Below are positions 24,350 through 33,501 of a stretch of 64,000 nt of DNA, piece by piece. The notes under the pieces are model-generated. The model was not told where the DNA came from. It made no database searches and saw only the letters and a program-made list of their open reading frames with translations. Position 1 is the stretch's first letter; every line of letters starts with the position of its first letter. The DNA is from Chryseobacterium camelliae (GTDB lineage: Bacteria; Bacteroidota; Bacteroidia; Flavobacteriales; Weeksellaceae). The position numbers were made by a program, and so were the translations under genes. The DNA is taken from contig NZ_JAUTAL010000001.1 in assembly GCF_030818575.1 (NCBI RefSeq), forward strand, positions 1,364,001-1,428,000. The letters run 5' to 3'.

Positions 24350-26952
24350 AACGGATATCCGAAGGCTATGTTAAGCGTAGGTTTGAAGGGCTGGAAATCT
24401 CTGAACCTCCATTTTTCACCATCCGGCTTATTCGGATCATAGATTTTGTAAGCAAGATCCAACCTTAATGTAATATAAGCTACATTCACCCTGAGCCCCA
24501 CACCGCTACCAACACCCATCTGCCTGATGAACCTGTTAAATTTAAACTGGTCATCCACATATTTTTCTTTGTTCCCCCGAAGACTCCATGTGTTTCCAAT
24601 ATCGGTGAATATAGCTCCTTCATACATATCGTTAAATGGAATTCTATATTCAATATTGGTGGTCAGTTTCATATTATCGGTCATGTACGTCCTCACTCTT
24701 TCGTCTACCTGCGAATCTGCCGGTCCGAGTCCTCCGAAAGCCACCCAAGCACGGATGTCGTTAGAGCCCCCGTTAAAATAAGAACGGATCACAGGCATAT
24801 CCGATGAGTTTCCGTAAGGGATACCCAATCCGATGAACTGGCGTAATACCAGTGTCTGGTTGTTGAAAAACTTGAAATATTTCCGTACATCAAAATCAAA
24901 CTTCACAAACTGGGCATACGGAATGCCGAATATGGTTCTCTGAGGGCTGGAAATGATTCCCCCGCCATTATTGCTGCGCTGATTGAAAGCACTGAGGATA
25001 TTTCCGGCCAGTTCAACCTTACCGTTGAAGTAGAAAGCATTAGGATAATCCTTTTTCCCGATTTCATTATAGATGAAATTATAAATCATGGATGAAATAA
25101 GGACATCCTGGGTCTGCCGGTCTTTATTAACCAAAGTTCCTACAAATGCCGAATACCGTCCGAATCCTTCCGGGTTCAGGTTCTGCTGGTATCCGATATC
25201 CTGGGTAATACGTTGCGAAACCTCATCGGAAGTCAGCTGTCCGGCAGCGAACTGTTGCCCAATGTTCGTGTTATACTGAAAGTAATCAGCAAAAACTTCA
25301 TCGCGGATCCTTCCGTCATTCACAAAGTAGTCGTAATAAGCTTCTTTGTTTTTCGTTAAACTCAGCTGTGTGTTGAACAGCGTTAAACGATGCGAAACCT
25401 TATCATTTACCGTAGCAAAATAATTCAGTCCGGTAGTAAAGTTGGTCCTTCCCAATCCGATGTTATTCTGGATACCTGCTCCCAGTATAATGGATGACGT
25501 AGGGCTGTATCTTTTCGGGATGAGTTTATAATAATCGAATGGCAATAATAGCCTTGGGAAATTAAGAGATGCCTGTGCCGATATCTCATAAGCGAGGACC
25601 CTTTTATCAATGTCCTTCGTACTCCTGATAGATCCGAAGGTCCCGGATACACTCGTGGAGAGGTTTTCTGCTCCGTTAAAAACGTTTCTGGTAATAAGAT
25701 CAACAGAAGGGGAGACTCCCAGGTTCAGTAGCTGAGAATAGTTGATGTCTGTTCCTATTTTAAGGTCATATTTTGGCAGTGGCTTCAGAACGTATAGCAC
25801 ATCGATGATACTGTCGTTGGGAGCCGCGTCGCCGCCTCTCCTTAAAGAATCTCTTGCTTTAAGGATGCTGAAATTGTTCATGGCAATAAGGTTCCTTTTC
25901 GTAAGGTCAAGCTTTTTCTGATCGTAAACCTGTTTGTTGGCTACAATTATAGCCCTCCACAATGCCCTTGTTTTGTACTGTTCATCTACCTTATGGAACC
26001 TGATGCCTCTCAGGCTGTCCTTCTTTGTATTTTTAGGATAATCGCTGGCCCTGTCAACGATGGCGACATCAATATTTCCGATGGTAGCCACTTTATATGG
26101 TGAGTCAAGAGAATCTTTATGGATCTCAAGTGTCACAGGGACCTGTTTTCTGCTCTTCAGGGAATCCGCTACGAAGAAGATTTCATCATTCAGGTTATTG
26201 AACTTGTAATATCCGTAATCCCTCATAATATCATTAAGCCTGGTGACCTCCTTTTCCAGGACGGTCTGATCCAGAATCTGACCGGAACGGATCAGCGTTC
26301 CGTTGATTTTCTGCTGGTAAATATTTTTTATGCGCTCATCAGGTATATTGTAGTAATATTCTTTGATGTACGTGGGATCTTTGTGGGTAATAAAATAGTC
26401 AACGGATGCTTTCTTGGCAGCGGAATCCAGCTTGTGGCTGAATTTTACTTCTCCGTCCCAGAATCCTCTGTATACAAGTCTTTTTTTAATGGATTCAGCA
26501 CTTTTTTCCGTTCTGGCCTGATCCAGGATCACCGGCGGAGATCCCCAGCTGTGAAACAGTCTGTCCATGAAAAGGCTTTTGCCTACACTGCTTTTCATAT
26601 TGTATTTAATGAACAGCGAATCCCTAAGCTTCTGATTCCTCATTTCATTGGGATACGTCATGTATTCATTAAGGATCGTATCGTATTTCGGATTGGCAGC
26701 ATTGTAAAACAGCAATCCCAATGGCAGGAAGAAAAATTGCTTTTTATTGGGCTTTTGCTGTACATAACCCTTCAGTTCACCATCAAAAGGTTCCTTCTGG
26801 TCTTCGAACTTGAAGTTATTGGAAGTTAGCAGATACTCACCGTCAGGAACTTTTTTGGTAGTACTGCATGCATAAAGAAGACCGACAAATGTTGCAAATG
26901 AGATAATTTTATAATATTTTTGAGGAGAATTCTTATAATGCTTACAGCTCAT
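24346..26952 (-). CDS. tamL: TamL-like lipoprotein of the BamA/TamA outer membrane family
   Basis: 868 aa. The signal ends with lipobox LYAC (Cys29) followed by STTKKVPDGEYLL, the hallmark of the Bacteroidota TamA homologue that is a lipoprotein. POTRA-like repeats occupy about residues 150-400 and a 16-strand barrel the rest, with the BamA-like block RSYFNGGSNDIRAWVAFGGLGP and C-terminal strand LNIAFGYPF. It is thought to work with TamB in outer membrane assembly or lipid transport; no tamB is in view. The only usable ATG lies 15 bases inside the divergent methyltransferase frame, so the two starts overlap. Confidence 0.92.
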   Translation of the reverse strand: MSCKHYKNSPQKYYKIISFATFVGLLYACSTTKKVPDGEYLLTSNNFKFEDQKEPFDGELKGYVQQKPNKKQFFFLPLGLLFYNAANPKYDTILNEYMTYPNEMRNQKLRDSLFIKYNMKSSVGKSLFMDRLFHSWGSPPVILDQARTEKSAESIKKRLVYRGFWDGEVKFSHKLDSAAKKASVDYFITHKDPTYIKEYYYNIPDERIKNIYQQKINGTLIRSGQILDQTVLEKEVTRLNDIMRDYGYYKFNNLNDEIFFVADSLKSRKQVPVTLEIHKDSLDSPYKVATIGNIDVAIVDRASDYPKNTKKDSLRGIRFHKVDEQYKTRALWRAIIVANKQVYDQKKLDLTKRNLIAMNNFSILKARDSLRRGGDAAPNDSIIDVLYVLKPLPKYDLKIGTDINYSQLLNLGVSPSVDLITRNVFNGAENLSTSVSGTFGSIRSTKDIDKRVLAYEISAQASLNFPRLLLPFDYYKLIPKRYSPTSSIILGAGIQNNIGLGRTNFTTGLNYFATVNDKVSHRLTLFNTQLSLTKNKEAYYDYFVNDGRIRDEVFADYFQYNTNIGQQFAAGQLTSDEVSQRITQDIGYQQNLNPEGFGRYSAFVGTLVNKDRQTQDVLISSMIYNFIYNEIGKKDYPNAFYFNGKVELAGNILSAFNQRSNNGGGIISSPQRTIFGIPYAQFVKFDFDVRKYFKFFNNQTLVLRQFIGLGIPYGNSSDMPVIRSYFNGGSNDIRAWVAFGGLGPADSQVDERVRTYMTDNMKLTTNIEYRIPFNDMYEGAIFTDIGNTWSLRGNKEKYVDDQFKFNRFIRQMGVGSGVGLRVNVAYITLRLDLAYKIYDPNKPDGEKWRFRDFQPFKPTLNIAFGYPF
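26915..26922 (+). promoter_or_regulatory. Promoter of the TrmH-family gene, inside tamL
   Basis: TATTTTTG with TTG at 26892-26894, a 20-base spacer: a full -33/-7 flavobacterial promoter. It lies within the tamL signal-peptide codons, 15 bases before the ATG at 26938. Confidence 0.7.
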
Positions 26953-27663
26953 ACAATAAAAGTTTTACAGTCTTTGGATAAAAAAAAGTTCAGACAAAAA
27001 TACAATTTGTTTTTGGTTGAAGGTAATAAAATTATCGCTGAACTTCTTGATTCTGAATTTAAAATTAAGGAAATATTTTCAACGGATCCGCAAAAAACCG
27101 GCCGTACAGATATCCCTGCAACCCATATCTCTGAAAATGAGCTTAAAAAAATAAGCTTTCTGAAAACTCCGAAAGACAGTGTTGCAGTTTGTTACCTCAA
27201 TCCTGAGAAGCAGGAAGAGGATAAAGATGTACAGCTGGTACTGGATGGGATACAGGATCCTGGAAACCTGGGCACAATCATCCGGCTGGCTGACTGGTTC
27301 GGCATCGAACAGATCATCTGCAGTGAAGATACCGTAGATTTCTACAATCCGAAAGTGATCCAGGCAAGCATGGGTTCATTTACCCGTGTCAATATTGTCT
27401 ATACCGATCTTGTAAACTACCTTTCAGAAACAAAAAATTCCAATATCGGGACTGATATGGAAGGGGAGAGTATTTATGCTTTTGAGAAGCCGGGCAAACT
27501 GAACCTCATTCTGGGAAATGAAGGCAACGGAATGCGTCCGGAAACGGAAAAACTGCTTGATAAAAGCATCAGTATCCCGCGTTTCGGCCTGTCGCAATCA
27601 ACGGAAAGCCTCAATGTTTCTATGGCCGCAGGAATTATTTTAGGCCAGCTGTATTCAAAGTAA
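26938..27663 (+). CDS. TrmH/SpoU-family RNA 2'-O-methyltransferase
   Basis: 241 aa, usual for the family. An N-terminal substrate-binding domain (FLVEGNKIIAELL) precedes the knotted SPOUT domain with motif 1 GIQDPGNLGTIIRLADWFG, motif 2 LILGNEGNGM and motif 3 SIPRFGLSQSTESLNVSMAAGIIL. It methylates a ribose in tRNA or rRNA using S-adenosylmethionine; the target cannot be decided between TrmH-, RlmB- and TsnR-like. The first five codons overlap the start of tamL on the other strand. Its promoter lies inside tamL. Confidence 0.92.
   Translation: MLTAHTIKVLQSLDKKKFRQKYNLFLVEGNKIIAELLDSEFKIKEIFSTDPQKTGRTDIPATHISENELKKISFLKTPKDSVAVCYLNPEKQEEDKDVQLVLDGIQDPGNLGTIIRLADWFGIEQIICSEDTVDFYNPKVIQASMGSFTRVNIVYTDLVNYLSETKNSNIGTDMEGESIYAFEKPGKLNLILGNEGNGMRPETEKLLDKSISIPRFGLSQSTESLNVSMAAGIILGQLYSK
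26995..27002 (-). promoter_or_regulatory. Promoter -7 box of tamL, inside the methyltransferase gene
   Basis: Minus strand TATTTTTG, perfect TAnnTTTG, 42 bases before the tamL ATG and within codons of the divergent gene. Confidence 0.6.
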
Positions 27664-27685
27664 ATGCACATTCGCTTACGGATTT

Positions 27686-27743
27686 CAGGATCCAGCAATA
27701 CAACATAGTCAGGAATGGCTAACTGCCGTATTGCTAAATCCTG
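27686..27743. terminator. Hairpin between convergent genes
   Basis: CAGGAT and AGCAATAC (27686-27701) pair with GTATTGCT and ATCCTG (27728-27743), leaving a mismatched pair of bases between the two stems. It sits between the stop codons of the methyltransferase and the 165-aa gene. Confidence 0.5.
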
Positions 27744-27753
27744 TTTCCCGAAT

Positions 27754-28251
27754 TCATATTAACTGTTCCATACTGGAAACACTTTTATTTTTCTGATAGT
27801 TCTCCAGTTTTTTCCTGATGAATTTCAGGGCTACAGGAGCAAGGTATACCAGAGCAATGCCGAGTACTTTTTTCTTCCAGTTGGAACTTTTGATATTTTT
27901 CTTGACTACATTTCCCACAATGGCAGTCACTGCCAGCTTCAGAAGTGCATCTACGGCATTCCCTTTAAGTGCGGAACCGGCGATGCCCATGGCTGTATTT
28001 TTACTGATGAGCAAATCTTTCACCTCAGAAGTGACCTGCTTGGCAATGACATCTTTACGGAGCACTACTTTTTCATCTCCGTTCTCATCTACTTTTTCCT
28101 GAAGGTACTGATCCGTAAGACCGTTGGTAAATGCACTTAAGCTTTCTTTTGTATTCTTAAAGGTCAGAAGCTCTTCAAGATTGCTGATATCACTTTTTAA
28201 AAGGTTTTTCTTCCTTCTTAGTTCTTCCAGACTGTCGTATTTTATTCCCAT
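27754..28251 (-). CDS. Hypothetical membrane-associated protein, 165 aa
   Basis: I do not recognise a named family. The N-terminal 60 residues are charged and coiled-coil-like (LEELRRKKNLLKSDISNLEELL). Two hydrophobic stretches follow at about 95-115 (AVDALLKLAVTAIVGNVV) and 128-145 (VLGIALVYLAPVALKFI). It starts three bases after the stop of the holin-X-like gene, so the two are surely co-translated or co-transcribed. Together with the YtxH gene upstream this resembles the small stress-related envelope clusters common in Bacteroidota. Confidence 0.75.
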   Translation of the reverse strand: MGIKYDSLEELRRKKNLLKSDISNLEELLTFKNTKESLSAFTNGLTDQYLQEKVDENGDEKVVLRKDVIAKQVTSEVKDLLISKNTAMGIAGSALKGNAVDALLKLAVTAIVGNVVKKNIKSSNWKKKVLGIALVYLAPVALKFIRKKLENYQKNKSVSSMEQLI

Positions 28252-28254
28252 AGC

Positions 28255-28563
28255 TTACTGATTTAAAAATTTAATGACCTGATCTGCCACAAAGTTGACA
28301 ATTTTCTTTTTGAACAAAACTACAAGAGCCATGATCAGAAAATAAAAACCGGCAACGATCAGAAATCCGTACGATGTATTGTTCAGAGCCCTACCGATAA
28401 GGTAGGCAAGTCCGAAGTTGAAAAGGACGATAAAAAAAGTGAAAGAGACCAATATCAGGATAAAATACGTTATCAAGCCTGCGGATAAAGAAGACTTTTC
28501 TGTAGCTTCAATCTTCAAAAGATCAATTCTTTTGGAAGCATATTCTTTAATAGTTTCTATCAT
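28255..28563 (-). CDS. Holin-X-like (PF07332-type) small membrane protein
   Basis: 102 aa. A short amphipathic N-terminus (MIETIKEYASKRIDLLKIEATEK) precedes two long hydrophobic segments (about 30-55 and 65-88) and a basic tail. This is the layout of the family annotated as phage holin or Actinobacterial holin-X, which is common in chromosomes with no prophage nearby and is not evidence of phage. It partners the 165-aa gene 3 bases downstream. A terminator-like hairpin separates it from the YtxH gene. Confidence 0.8.
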   Translation of the reverse strand: MIETIKEYASKRIDLLKIEATEKSSLSAGLITYFILILVSFTFFIVLFNFGLAYLIGRALNNTSYGFLIVAGFYFLIMALVVLFKKKIVNFVADQVIKFLNQ

Positions 28564-28587
28564 TGTTTTTCCTTTGAAGTTACAAAA

Positions 28588-28616
28588 AAAGGAACTTTAA
28601 TACGCAAAGTTCCTTT
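28588..28616 (-). terminator. Terminator after the YtxH gene
   Basis: A perfect 11-bp stem AAAGGAACTTT (28588-28598) with AAAGTTCCTTT (28606-28616). T7 follows on the minus strand. Confidence 0.8.
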
Positions 28617-28639
28617 ATTATTTACTTTATAGAACGGTC

Positions 28640-28987
28640 TTACTTAAGATCGTTCAGTTCAGATTCTACATTTTTTACCATGTCGGTAGTTTTGGATACA
28701 ATCTGGTCTTTGTATTTATCATATCCGTCTTTTACGGTATTGGCTACATTTTCAGCCGTTTCCTTAAAAGTGGAAGAGATATTTCCGTATTGGTCTTTTA
28801 CCTTTTCAGAAACTTCATCATACTTAGACTTTGCCTGATCTTTAAAATCGTTGGCTTTGGTCTTGATTTTCTTTCTTGTTTCCTTACCTTCTTCAGGAGC
28901 GTAAAGCATTCCTAAAATTACTCCCGCAGCGGCACCTGCCAAAAGTCCGGCCAAAACACCTGCTGTATTGTTTGATTTTCTAGACAT
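28640..28987 (-). CDS. YtxH-domain protein
   Basis: 115 aa. A Gly/Ala-rich membrane segment (GVLAGLLAGAAAGVILGMLYAPEEGKETRKK) is the YtxH signature. A long Lys/Glu/Asp-rich helical tail (about 45-112) follows, which looks LEA- or apolipoprotein-like and could coat a membrane. Bacillus YtxH is a general-stress protein of unknown mechanism. A terminator follows directly, so readthrough or a separate promoter must feed the two small genes downstream. Confidence 0.9.
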   Translation of the reverse strand: MSRKSNNTAGVLAGLLAGAAAGVILGMLYAPEEGKETRKKIKTKANDFKDQAKSKYDEVSEKVKDQYGNISSTFKETAENVANTVKDGYDKYKDQIVSKTTDMVKNVESELNDLK

Positions 28988-29088
28988 TTCTTGATTTTTT
29001 AATAGTTAATAAACACTAGTTTTTACAATGTACTAGGCTACAATTAACATACCAAAAAGTTAAATGAAAGATAAAAAAACAGTCAGAT

Positions 29089-29757
29089 CTATTTGATGTA
29101 AGACAATATTTTATCTATTGTCTGTCTTTTGTCAAGGGCGGTATTGTCTATAACGATCGCATCTTCAGCTTGTCTTAAGGGTGAAATTTCCCTTTCACTG
29201 TCTATCCTGTCACGCTGGATAAGGTTTTCCCTTACCTGCTGCTCATCTGCCTCCATTCCAAGGCTCAGGAGCTCCAGGTACCTTCTTCTGGTGCGTTCAT
29301 CAATACTGGCAGTAAGGAAAAATTTATAATCCGCGTCAGGCAGAACTACGGTGCCAATATCGCGTCCATCCATGATGATCCCGCCTTTTCCGGCCAGAGA
29401 GCGCTGGGTGTTGAGCAGGAAATCCCTGACTTCTTTTTGTTTGGCCACAAGGCTTACCTGGCTCGAAACCTCATTGGTGCGGATTTCCTTAGATACATCC
29501 TGGTCATTGAGATAGAGGATCAGTTCTCCGTTATCATTCTTAAATTCGAGGCTGATCTGTGGAAGAGATGAAAAAAGCCTGCTGAGATTAATATTATGGT
29601 CTTCATCGGTACAGTTCTGAAGCGCAAACCAGGTGATTCCTCTGTACAGGGCTCCGGTATCCAGATGGATGACGCCTAGTTTTTGGGCAATAACCTTGGA
29701 GATTGAACTTTTTCCGGTAGACGAGTACCCATCGATAGCTATTACAGGTTTTTTCAT
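29089..29757 (-). CDS. cmk: (d)CMP kinase
   Basis: 222 aa, the normal length. The P-loop is GYSSTGKSS at 10-18; the CMP-binding and lid regions follow: DTGALYRGITWFA, GRDIGTVVLPDADYKFFLTAS, RTRRRYLELL and RDRIDSEREISPLRQAEDA. It phosphorylates CMP and dCMP with ATP in nucleotide recycling. It lies 78 bases behind porQ on the same strand, an order I recall from other flavobacteria, and may share its promoter. Confidence 0.97.
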   Translation of the reverse strand: MKKPVIAIDGYSSTGKSSISKVIAQKLGVIHLDTGALYRGITWFALQNCTDEDHNINLSRLFSSLPQISLEFKNDNGELILYLNDQDVSKEIRTNEVSSQVSLVAKQKEVRDFLLNTQRSLAGKGGIIMDGRDIGTVVLPDADYKFFLTASIDERTRRRYLELLSLGMEADEQQVRENLIQRDRIDSEREISPLRQAEDAIVIDNTALDKRQTIDKILSYIK

Positions 29758-29835
29758 GCCACAAATTTCAAGAAATTTTCTTAAAAATCAAGGGCTGTCT
29801 TAAAATTTGTTATCAAGAGGGGTAAAGTATGAATA

Positions 29836-30828
29836 TTATTCCCCGCGGTGTCCGCTAAGGTCAACAGAAATACCGATCTGGTTCACGTTGGAGGCATTGT
29901 GGTACCGTACATGGGCATAATCCAGGCGGAATTTTGAAATCTTAATTCCGAAACCGCCGGAAATTCCTGAGAAATTCCTCTGATCGGCTACTGCCATCTC
30001 ATTTCCTCTTCTAACATTATAGCCCAGACGTATATTGAACCCCTTATCCGGGAACAGTTCCGCACCTATGGAAAAGTGGTCGGCAATCTTCCTCCCTACA
30101 TTGACTTCCTGTCCATTAACATTATATTCTGAAGAAATATCAAACTGCTGAAGATCATGTGCCGTTATGGTGATTGCCAGAGGAATGGCTGTCAGCGTCC
30201 TTGTATATCCTAGATCCACCCTGAACGGAAGGTTCTCACGGGTTCCGTTGAACGATTTAAACTGGTATCCGAAGTTCCTGAATACCACTGATGCTACCTC
30301 TCTGCTCTTTTTATTATGATAGGTGATCCCTGCAGTTCCTGAAATGGCTGATGATGTGAAATTATCAATTTTAGAGGTAATGAAATTGATGCCTCCACCG
30401 ATGGTCCAGTCTTCTTCAAACTGATATGCGTATCCTGCACCTACGGCAACATCGGACGCTGAGAATGTCCCGTTTTCAAAACCGCTTTCGTCAGTTCTCG
30501 GAATATCACCGTAGTTCATATACCGTGCATTGATCGTTGCCATATGGCCATTGTCAAAATCCTTGGCAAAAGCAATTGTCCCATACTTGGAATCGGCAAG
30601 GTAAGAGGCTGCATTAACGGACAGCTGCTTGTCTGAATCGCGGTTAAGCAAGGCAGGATTGGCAATCGCAAAAGAAACATCATAGTCCCGGATGGTAATG
30701 GCGTCGCCGCCCAAAGCTGCCTGCCGTGCGGAGACAGGGATATTTAAGAAAGGATAAACATTTGTTCCTGTTTGTGCATAAGAAACAATTCCTGACAGAA
30801 ATAATGAAAAAAAGATAATTTTCTTCAA
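29836..30828 (-). CDS. porQ: Type IX secretion system protein PorQ
   Basis: 330 aa with signal peptide [19 protein letters not shown]. The start of the mature protein reads [28 protein letters not shown], typical of PorQ, and the rest is a PorV/FadL-like barrel ending [26 protein letters not shown]. PorQ is an outer membrane part of the attachment complex that fixes T9SS cargo at the surface together with PorU, PorV and PorZ. The promoter box is at 30847-30854, divergent from pyrH. Cargo genes with a T9SS C-terminal signal were not seen in this window. Confidence 0.92.
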   Translation of the reverse strand: MKKIIFFSLFLSGIVSYAQTGTNVYPFLNIPVSARQAALGGDAITIRDYDVSFAIANPALLNRDSDKQLSVNAASYLADSKYGTIAFAKDFDNGHMATINARYMNYGDIPRTDESGFENGTFSASDVAVGAGYAYQFEEDWTIGGGINFITSKIDNFTSSAISGTAGITYHNKKSREVASVVFRNFGYQFKSFNGTRENLPFRVDLGYTRTLTAIPLAITITAHDLQQFDISSEYNVNGQEVNVGRKIADHFSIGAELFPDKGFNIRLGYNVRRGNEMAVADQRNFSGISGGFGIKISKFRLDYAHVRYHNASNVNQIGISVDLSGHRGE

Positions 30829-30846
30829 CGCAATTTATAATTAATG

Positions 30847-30854
30847 CAAAAATA
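30847..30854 (-). promoter_or_regulatory. Promoter -7 box of porQ
   Basis: Minus strand TATTTTTG, perfect TAnnTTTG, 18 bases before the ATG. Confidence 0.6.
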
Positions 30855-30932
30855 ATCCTTTTTAGTACTTTTCAAAATATTTCTCCTATTATTTCTGCTC
30901 AAATATTTTCTTTAAGCAATATTTTTAATGAT

Positions 30933-30940
30933 TATATTTG
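30933..30940 (+). promoter_or_regulatory. Promoter -7 box of pyrH
   Basis: TATATTTG, perfect TAnnTTTG, 58 bases before the ATG. A small CAGGG/CCCTG hairpin (30954-30971) lies in the leader. Confidence 0.65.
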
Positions 30941-30998
30941 CAAAATTAAATTTCAGGGAAAATATGCCCTGATTAAAAAAGTTATTACCTATATAAAG

Positions 30999-31706
30999 AT
31001 GAAATATAAAAGAATCCTTCTGAAACTCAGTGGTGAAGCCTTAATGGGAAGCAGACAGTACGGTATCGACAATGAAAGGCTACAGGAATATGCGGCAGAG
31101 ATCAAAAAAGTGGTTGACAAAGGCTGTGAAATAGCCATCGTAATCGGAGGAGGAAATATTTTCCGTGGTGTAGCAGGAGCTGCCAAGGGAATGGACAGGG
31201 TGCAGGGCGATTATATGGGGATGCTGGCTACCGTAATCAACGGAATGGCATTGCAGGGAGCCCTGGAAGATGCAGGGATTAAAACCCGTCTACAGTCTGC
31301 CATTGAGATGGATAAAGTAGCGGAACCTTTCATCAAAAGACGTGCGGTAAGGCACCTTGAAAAAGGAAGGGTTGTGATTTTCGGGGCCGGTACGGGAAAC
31401 CCTTATTTTACTACCGATACGGCAGCAACATTACGAGCTATAGAAATTGATGCCAATGTCATCCTTAAAGGAACCCGCGTTGACGGAATCTACGACAGCG
31501 ATCCTGAGAAAAACGAAAATGCCGTAAAATACAATTCTCTTTCTTTCGATGAAGTATTTGAGAAAAACCTTAAAGTAATGGATATGACCGCATTTACTTT
31601 AAGCCACGAAAATAAGTTGCCGATCATTGTATTCGATATGAATAAGGCAGGCAATCTCGAAAAAATCGTGGAAGGGGAGAATGTTGGTACTTTAGTTGAC
31701 CTATAA
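30999..31706 (+). CDS. pyrH: UMP kinase
   Basis: 235 aa of the amino acid kinase fold, not the P-loop NMP kinase type. Visible blocks are [13 protein letters not shown] (phosphate loop), [51 protein letters not shown] and [12 protein letters not shown]. It makes UDP from UMP and ATP and is usually GTP-activated and UTP-inhibited as a hexamer. The ribosome recycling factor gene follows 125 bases downstream, a conserved order. Confidence 0.98.
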   Translation: MKYKRILLKLSGEALMGSRQYGIDNERLQEYAAEIKKVVDKGCEIAIVIGGGNIFRGVAGAAKGMDRVQGDYMGMLATVINGMALQGALEDAGIKTRLQSAIEMDKVAEPFIKRRAVRHLEKGRVVIFGAGTGNPYFTTDTAATLRAIEIDANVILKGTRVDGIYDSDPEKNENAVKYNSLSFDEVFEKNLKVMDMTAFTLSHENKLPIIVFDMNKAGNLEKIVEGENVGTLVDL

Positions 31707-31831
31707 ATGATGAGCCAAGTAAAAAGTCAAAAAGAGCCAAGGTGATACAGTTGCAGACCGATATACTTTTAACTTTTTCTTTTAACTTGAATCTTTAATA
31801 CATGTGTAACCTATCAAATTTTTATTATATA

Positions 31832-32386
31832 ATGGAAGAATTAGATCTTATATTAGAATCTGTAAAACAGGATATGGAAGCTGCCGTGAAGCATTTGGAC
31901 CACGCTTTCCAGCGCATCAGAGCCGGAAGAGCATCAACTAATATGGTTCAGGATGTAATGGTTGAATATTATGGTGCCATGACGCCGATCAATCAGGTGG
32001 CCAATGTTTCTGTTCCGGATGCTATGACGATTTCCATTCAGCCTTGGGACAGAAGTGCCATTAATGCAATTGAAAAGGCGATCATCAATTCCAACTTAGG
32101 TTTTGCCCCATCCAATAACGGAGATAACATTATCCTGAACGTACCGCCTTTAACGGAGGAAAGAAGAAGGGACCTGGCAAAACAGGCTAAAGGAGAAGTG
32201 GAGCAGACAAAAGTAACTGTACGAAATGCCAGACAGGACGGTCTTAAGGAACTGAAAAAACTGGACGGTGTTTCCGAAGATATCATCAAGGGAGTGGAAG
32301 CAGATATTCAGGAGCTTACGGATAAGTATGTAAAGCTTTGTGATGAACATCTTAAAACGAAGGAAGCTGAAATTATGAAAGTTTAA
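31832..32386 (+). CDS. frr: Ribosome recycling factor
   Basis: 184 aa, the standard length. It splits post-termination ribosomes with EF-G. Conserved blocks are RIRAGRAST, the beta domain YYGAMTPINQVANVSVPDAMTISIQPWD, NSNLGFAPSNNGDNIILNVPPLTEERR and VRNARQDGLKELKK. The open frame starts ten codons earlier, but the family start MEELDLILESV at 31832 is preferred. A strong terminator closes the pyrH-frr unit. Confidence 0.97.
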   Translation: MEELDLILESVKQDMEAAVKHLDHAFQRIRAGRASTNMVQDVMVEYYGAMTPINQVANVSVPDAMTISIQPWDRSAINAIEKAIINSNLGFAPSNNGDNIILNVPPLTEERRRDLAKQAKGEVEQTKVTVRNARQDGLKELKKLDGVSEDIIKGVEADIQELTDKYVKLCDEHLKTKEAEIMKV

Positions 32387-32412
32387 TTTCATTTTTTCAG
32401 ACTATATAATAT

Positions 32413-32442
32413 AAACGGCGGCTTCATCTGAAGCCGCCGTTT
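32413..32442 (+). terminator. Terminator of pyrH-frr
   Basis: A perfect 13-bp GC-rich stem, 32413-32425 with 32430-32442, closes a 4-base loop and ends in TTTG. Confidence 0.88.
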
Positions 32443-32447
32443 GTTCG

Positions 32448-33233
32448 TTATTTACAGTTCTGGTTATAATCGTAAATTACTTCATTGACAATAGAAAGAT
32501 TATCAGACATGGCATTGTCGATTTCATTCTTAATGAATTTTCCCAATGCGGATCTTTTTTTCGTGTCATTTTTCAACGAACCGTAATCACCTGCGGCAAT
32601 CTTTCCTTTTACGAAAGGACAGTCTGCCACGATCATCTTTGCTTTTGCAATGGTAAGCTCCTCCGGTTTACCATTCTTTTTGGAGTAGATATAAGACGGG
32701 TTGTTTCTCAGCCTCTGTGTTTCCTCTTCAGCAACAGCTACCTGGCTTCCGGCTGAAAATGTTGTCGGATAACCGTATAGCTTATAGATCTTGATTTTCC
32801 CGTCCGTAACAACCTCTGCAAACTGATCGCTTTTTGTAAGGTTATTAAACGCTTTTATTCCTCCGCTAAGTCCTGTAGTTGCTGTATTGAAACCTTCCTT
32901 TGTATTGGTATATCTGATGGATTCAAAAACCCTCTCCGTATTATCATCCACCGCCATATAGCCTTTAAGATCATCGGCATCATACGTTTTGAATTTCTGT
33001 CTTTTTTTAGACTTGTCAATATCGGTGGCAGCAATAAATTTTACCTTTTTCTGATTTTGCCAAGGACTCATTTCTGATCCGTTAAGCCTGACAACGCCCT
33101 CCGTCTTTTTACCGTTTTTCTCAATAATGTATCCGTATTTTTCACCGGATCAGATTTCATAATCCGTATTGTCTTCCTGTGCATAAGACAGTACGGAAAA
33201 ACCTAATAAAGCAATAAGTAGTAATTTCTTCAT
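32448..33233 (-). pseudogene. Secreted protein gene interrupted by an in-frame TGA
   Basis: The frame begins with a good signal peptide at 33233 (MKKLLLIALLGFSVLSYAQ) and runs through EDNTDYEI to a TGA at 33150-33152. It then continues in the same frame with SGEKYGYIIEKNGKKTEGVV and 207 further residues from the next Met (33071) to 32448. A single base change in one codon restores a 261-aa secreted protein, so a recent nonsense mutation or a sequencing error is likely. The remaining part is mixed alpha/beta with no family I recognise. The piece after the stop would lack export if translated from MSPWQNQ. Confidence 0.75.
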
Positions 33234-33458
33234 ATATTGAATTTAAAATTTTCATAAAGATAATTTTTTTCGGATAACCACAGTAAAATATTACCCTAAA
33301 ATGTGAATTTTTGAAAATCAACTGTATGCTAAATAGGATCAAGTCCTTAAAATGCCTCACTGCTGGTTGTATTTTCTTTGTTGAATTATAAATTTAAATT
33401 CCTTAAAACGGCACAGGATCCAGTAAGCCTGCATGTATAAAAGCAAACCAATAAAAAA

Positions 33459-33478
33459 AGTCCGGAAATTTCCGGACT
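33459..33478 (-). terminator. Terminator of the lptF/G-like gene
   Basis: AGTCCGGAAATTTCCGGACT is a perfect 20-bp palindrome 24 bases after the stop, followed by T7 on the minus strand. Confidence 0.85.
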
Positions 33479-33501
33479 GTGATCTATTTATGTGATAACA
33501 A

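Noticed and set aside
28255..28563. Holin-like gene as a sign of prophage
   Set aside because: No phage structural, lysis or integrase genes are nearby, and this family is common in ordinary chromosomes.
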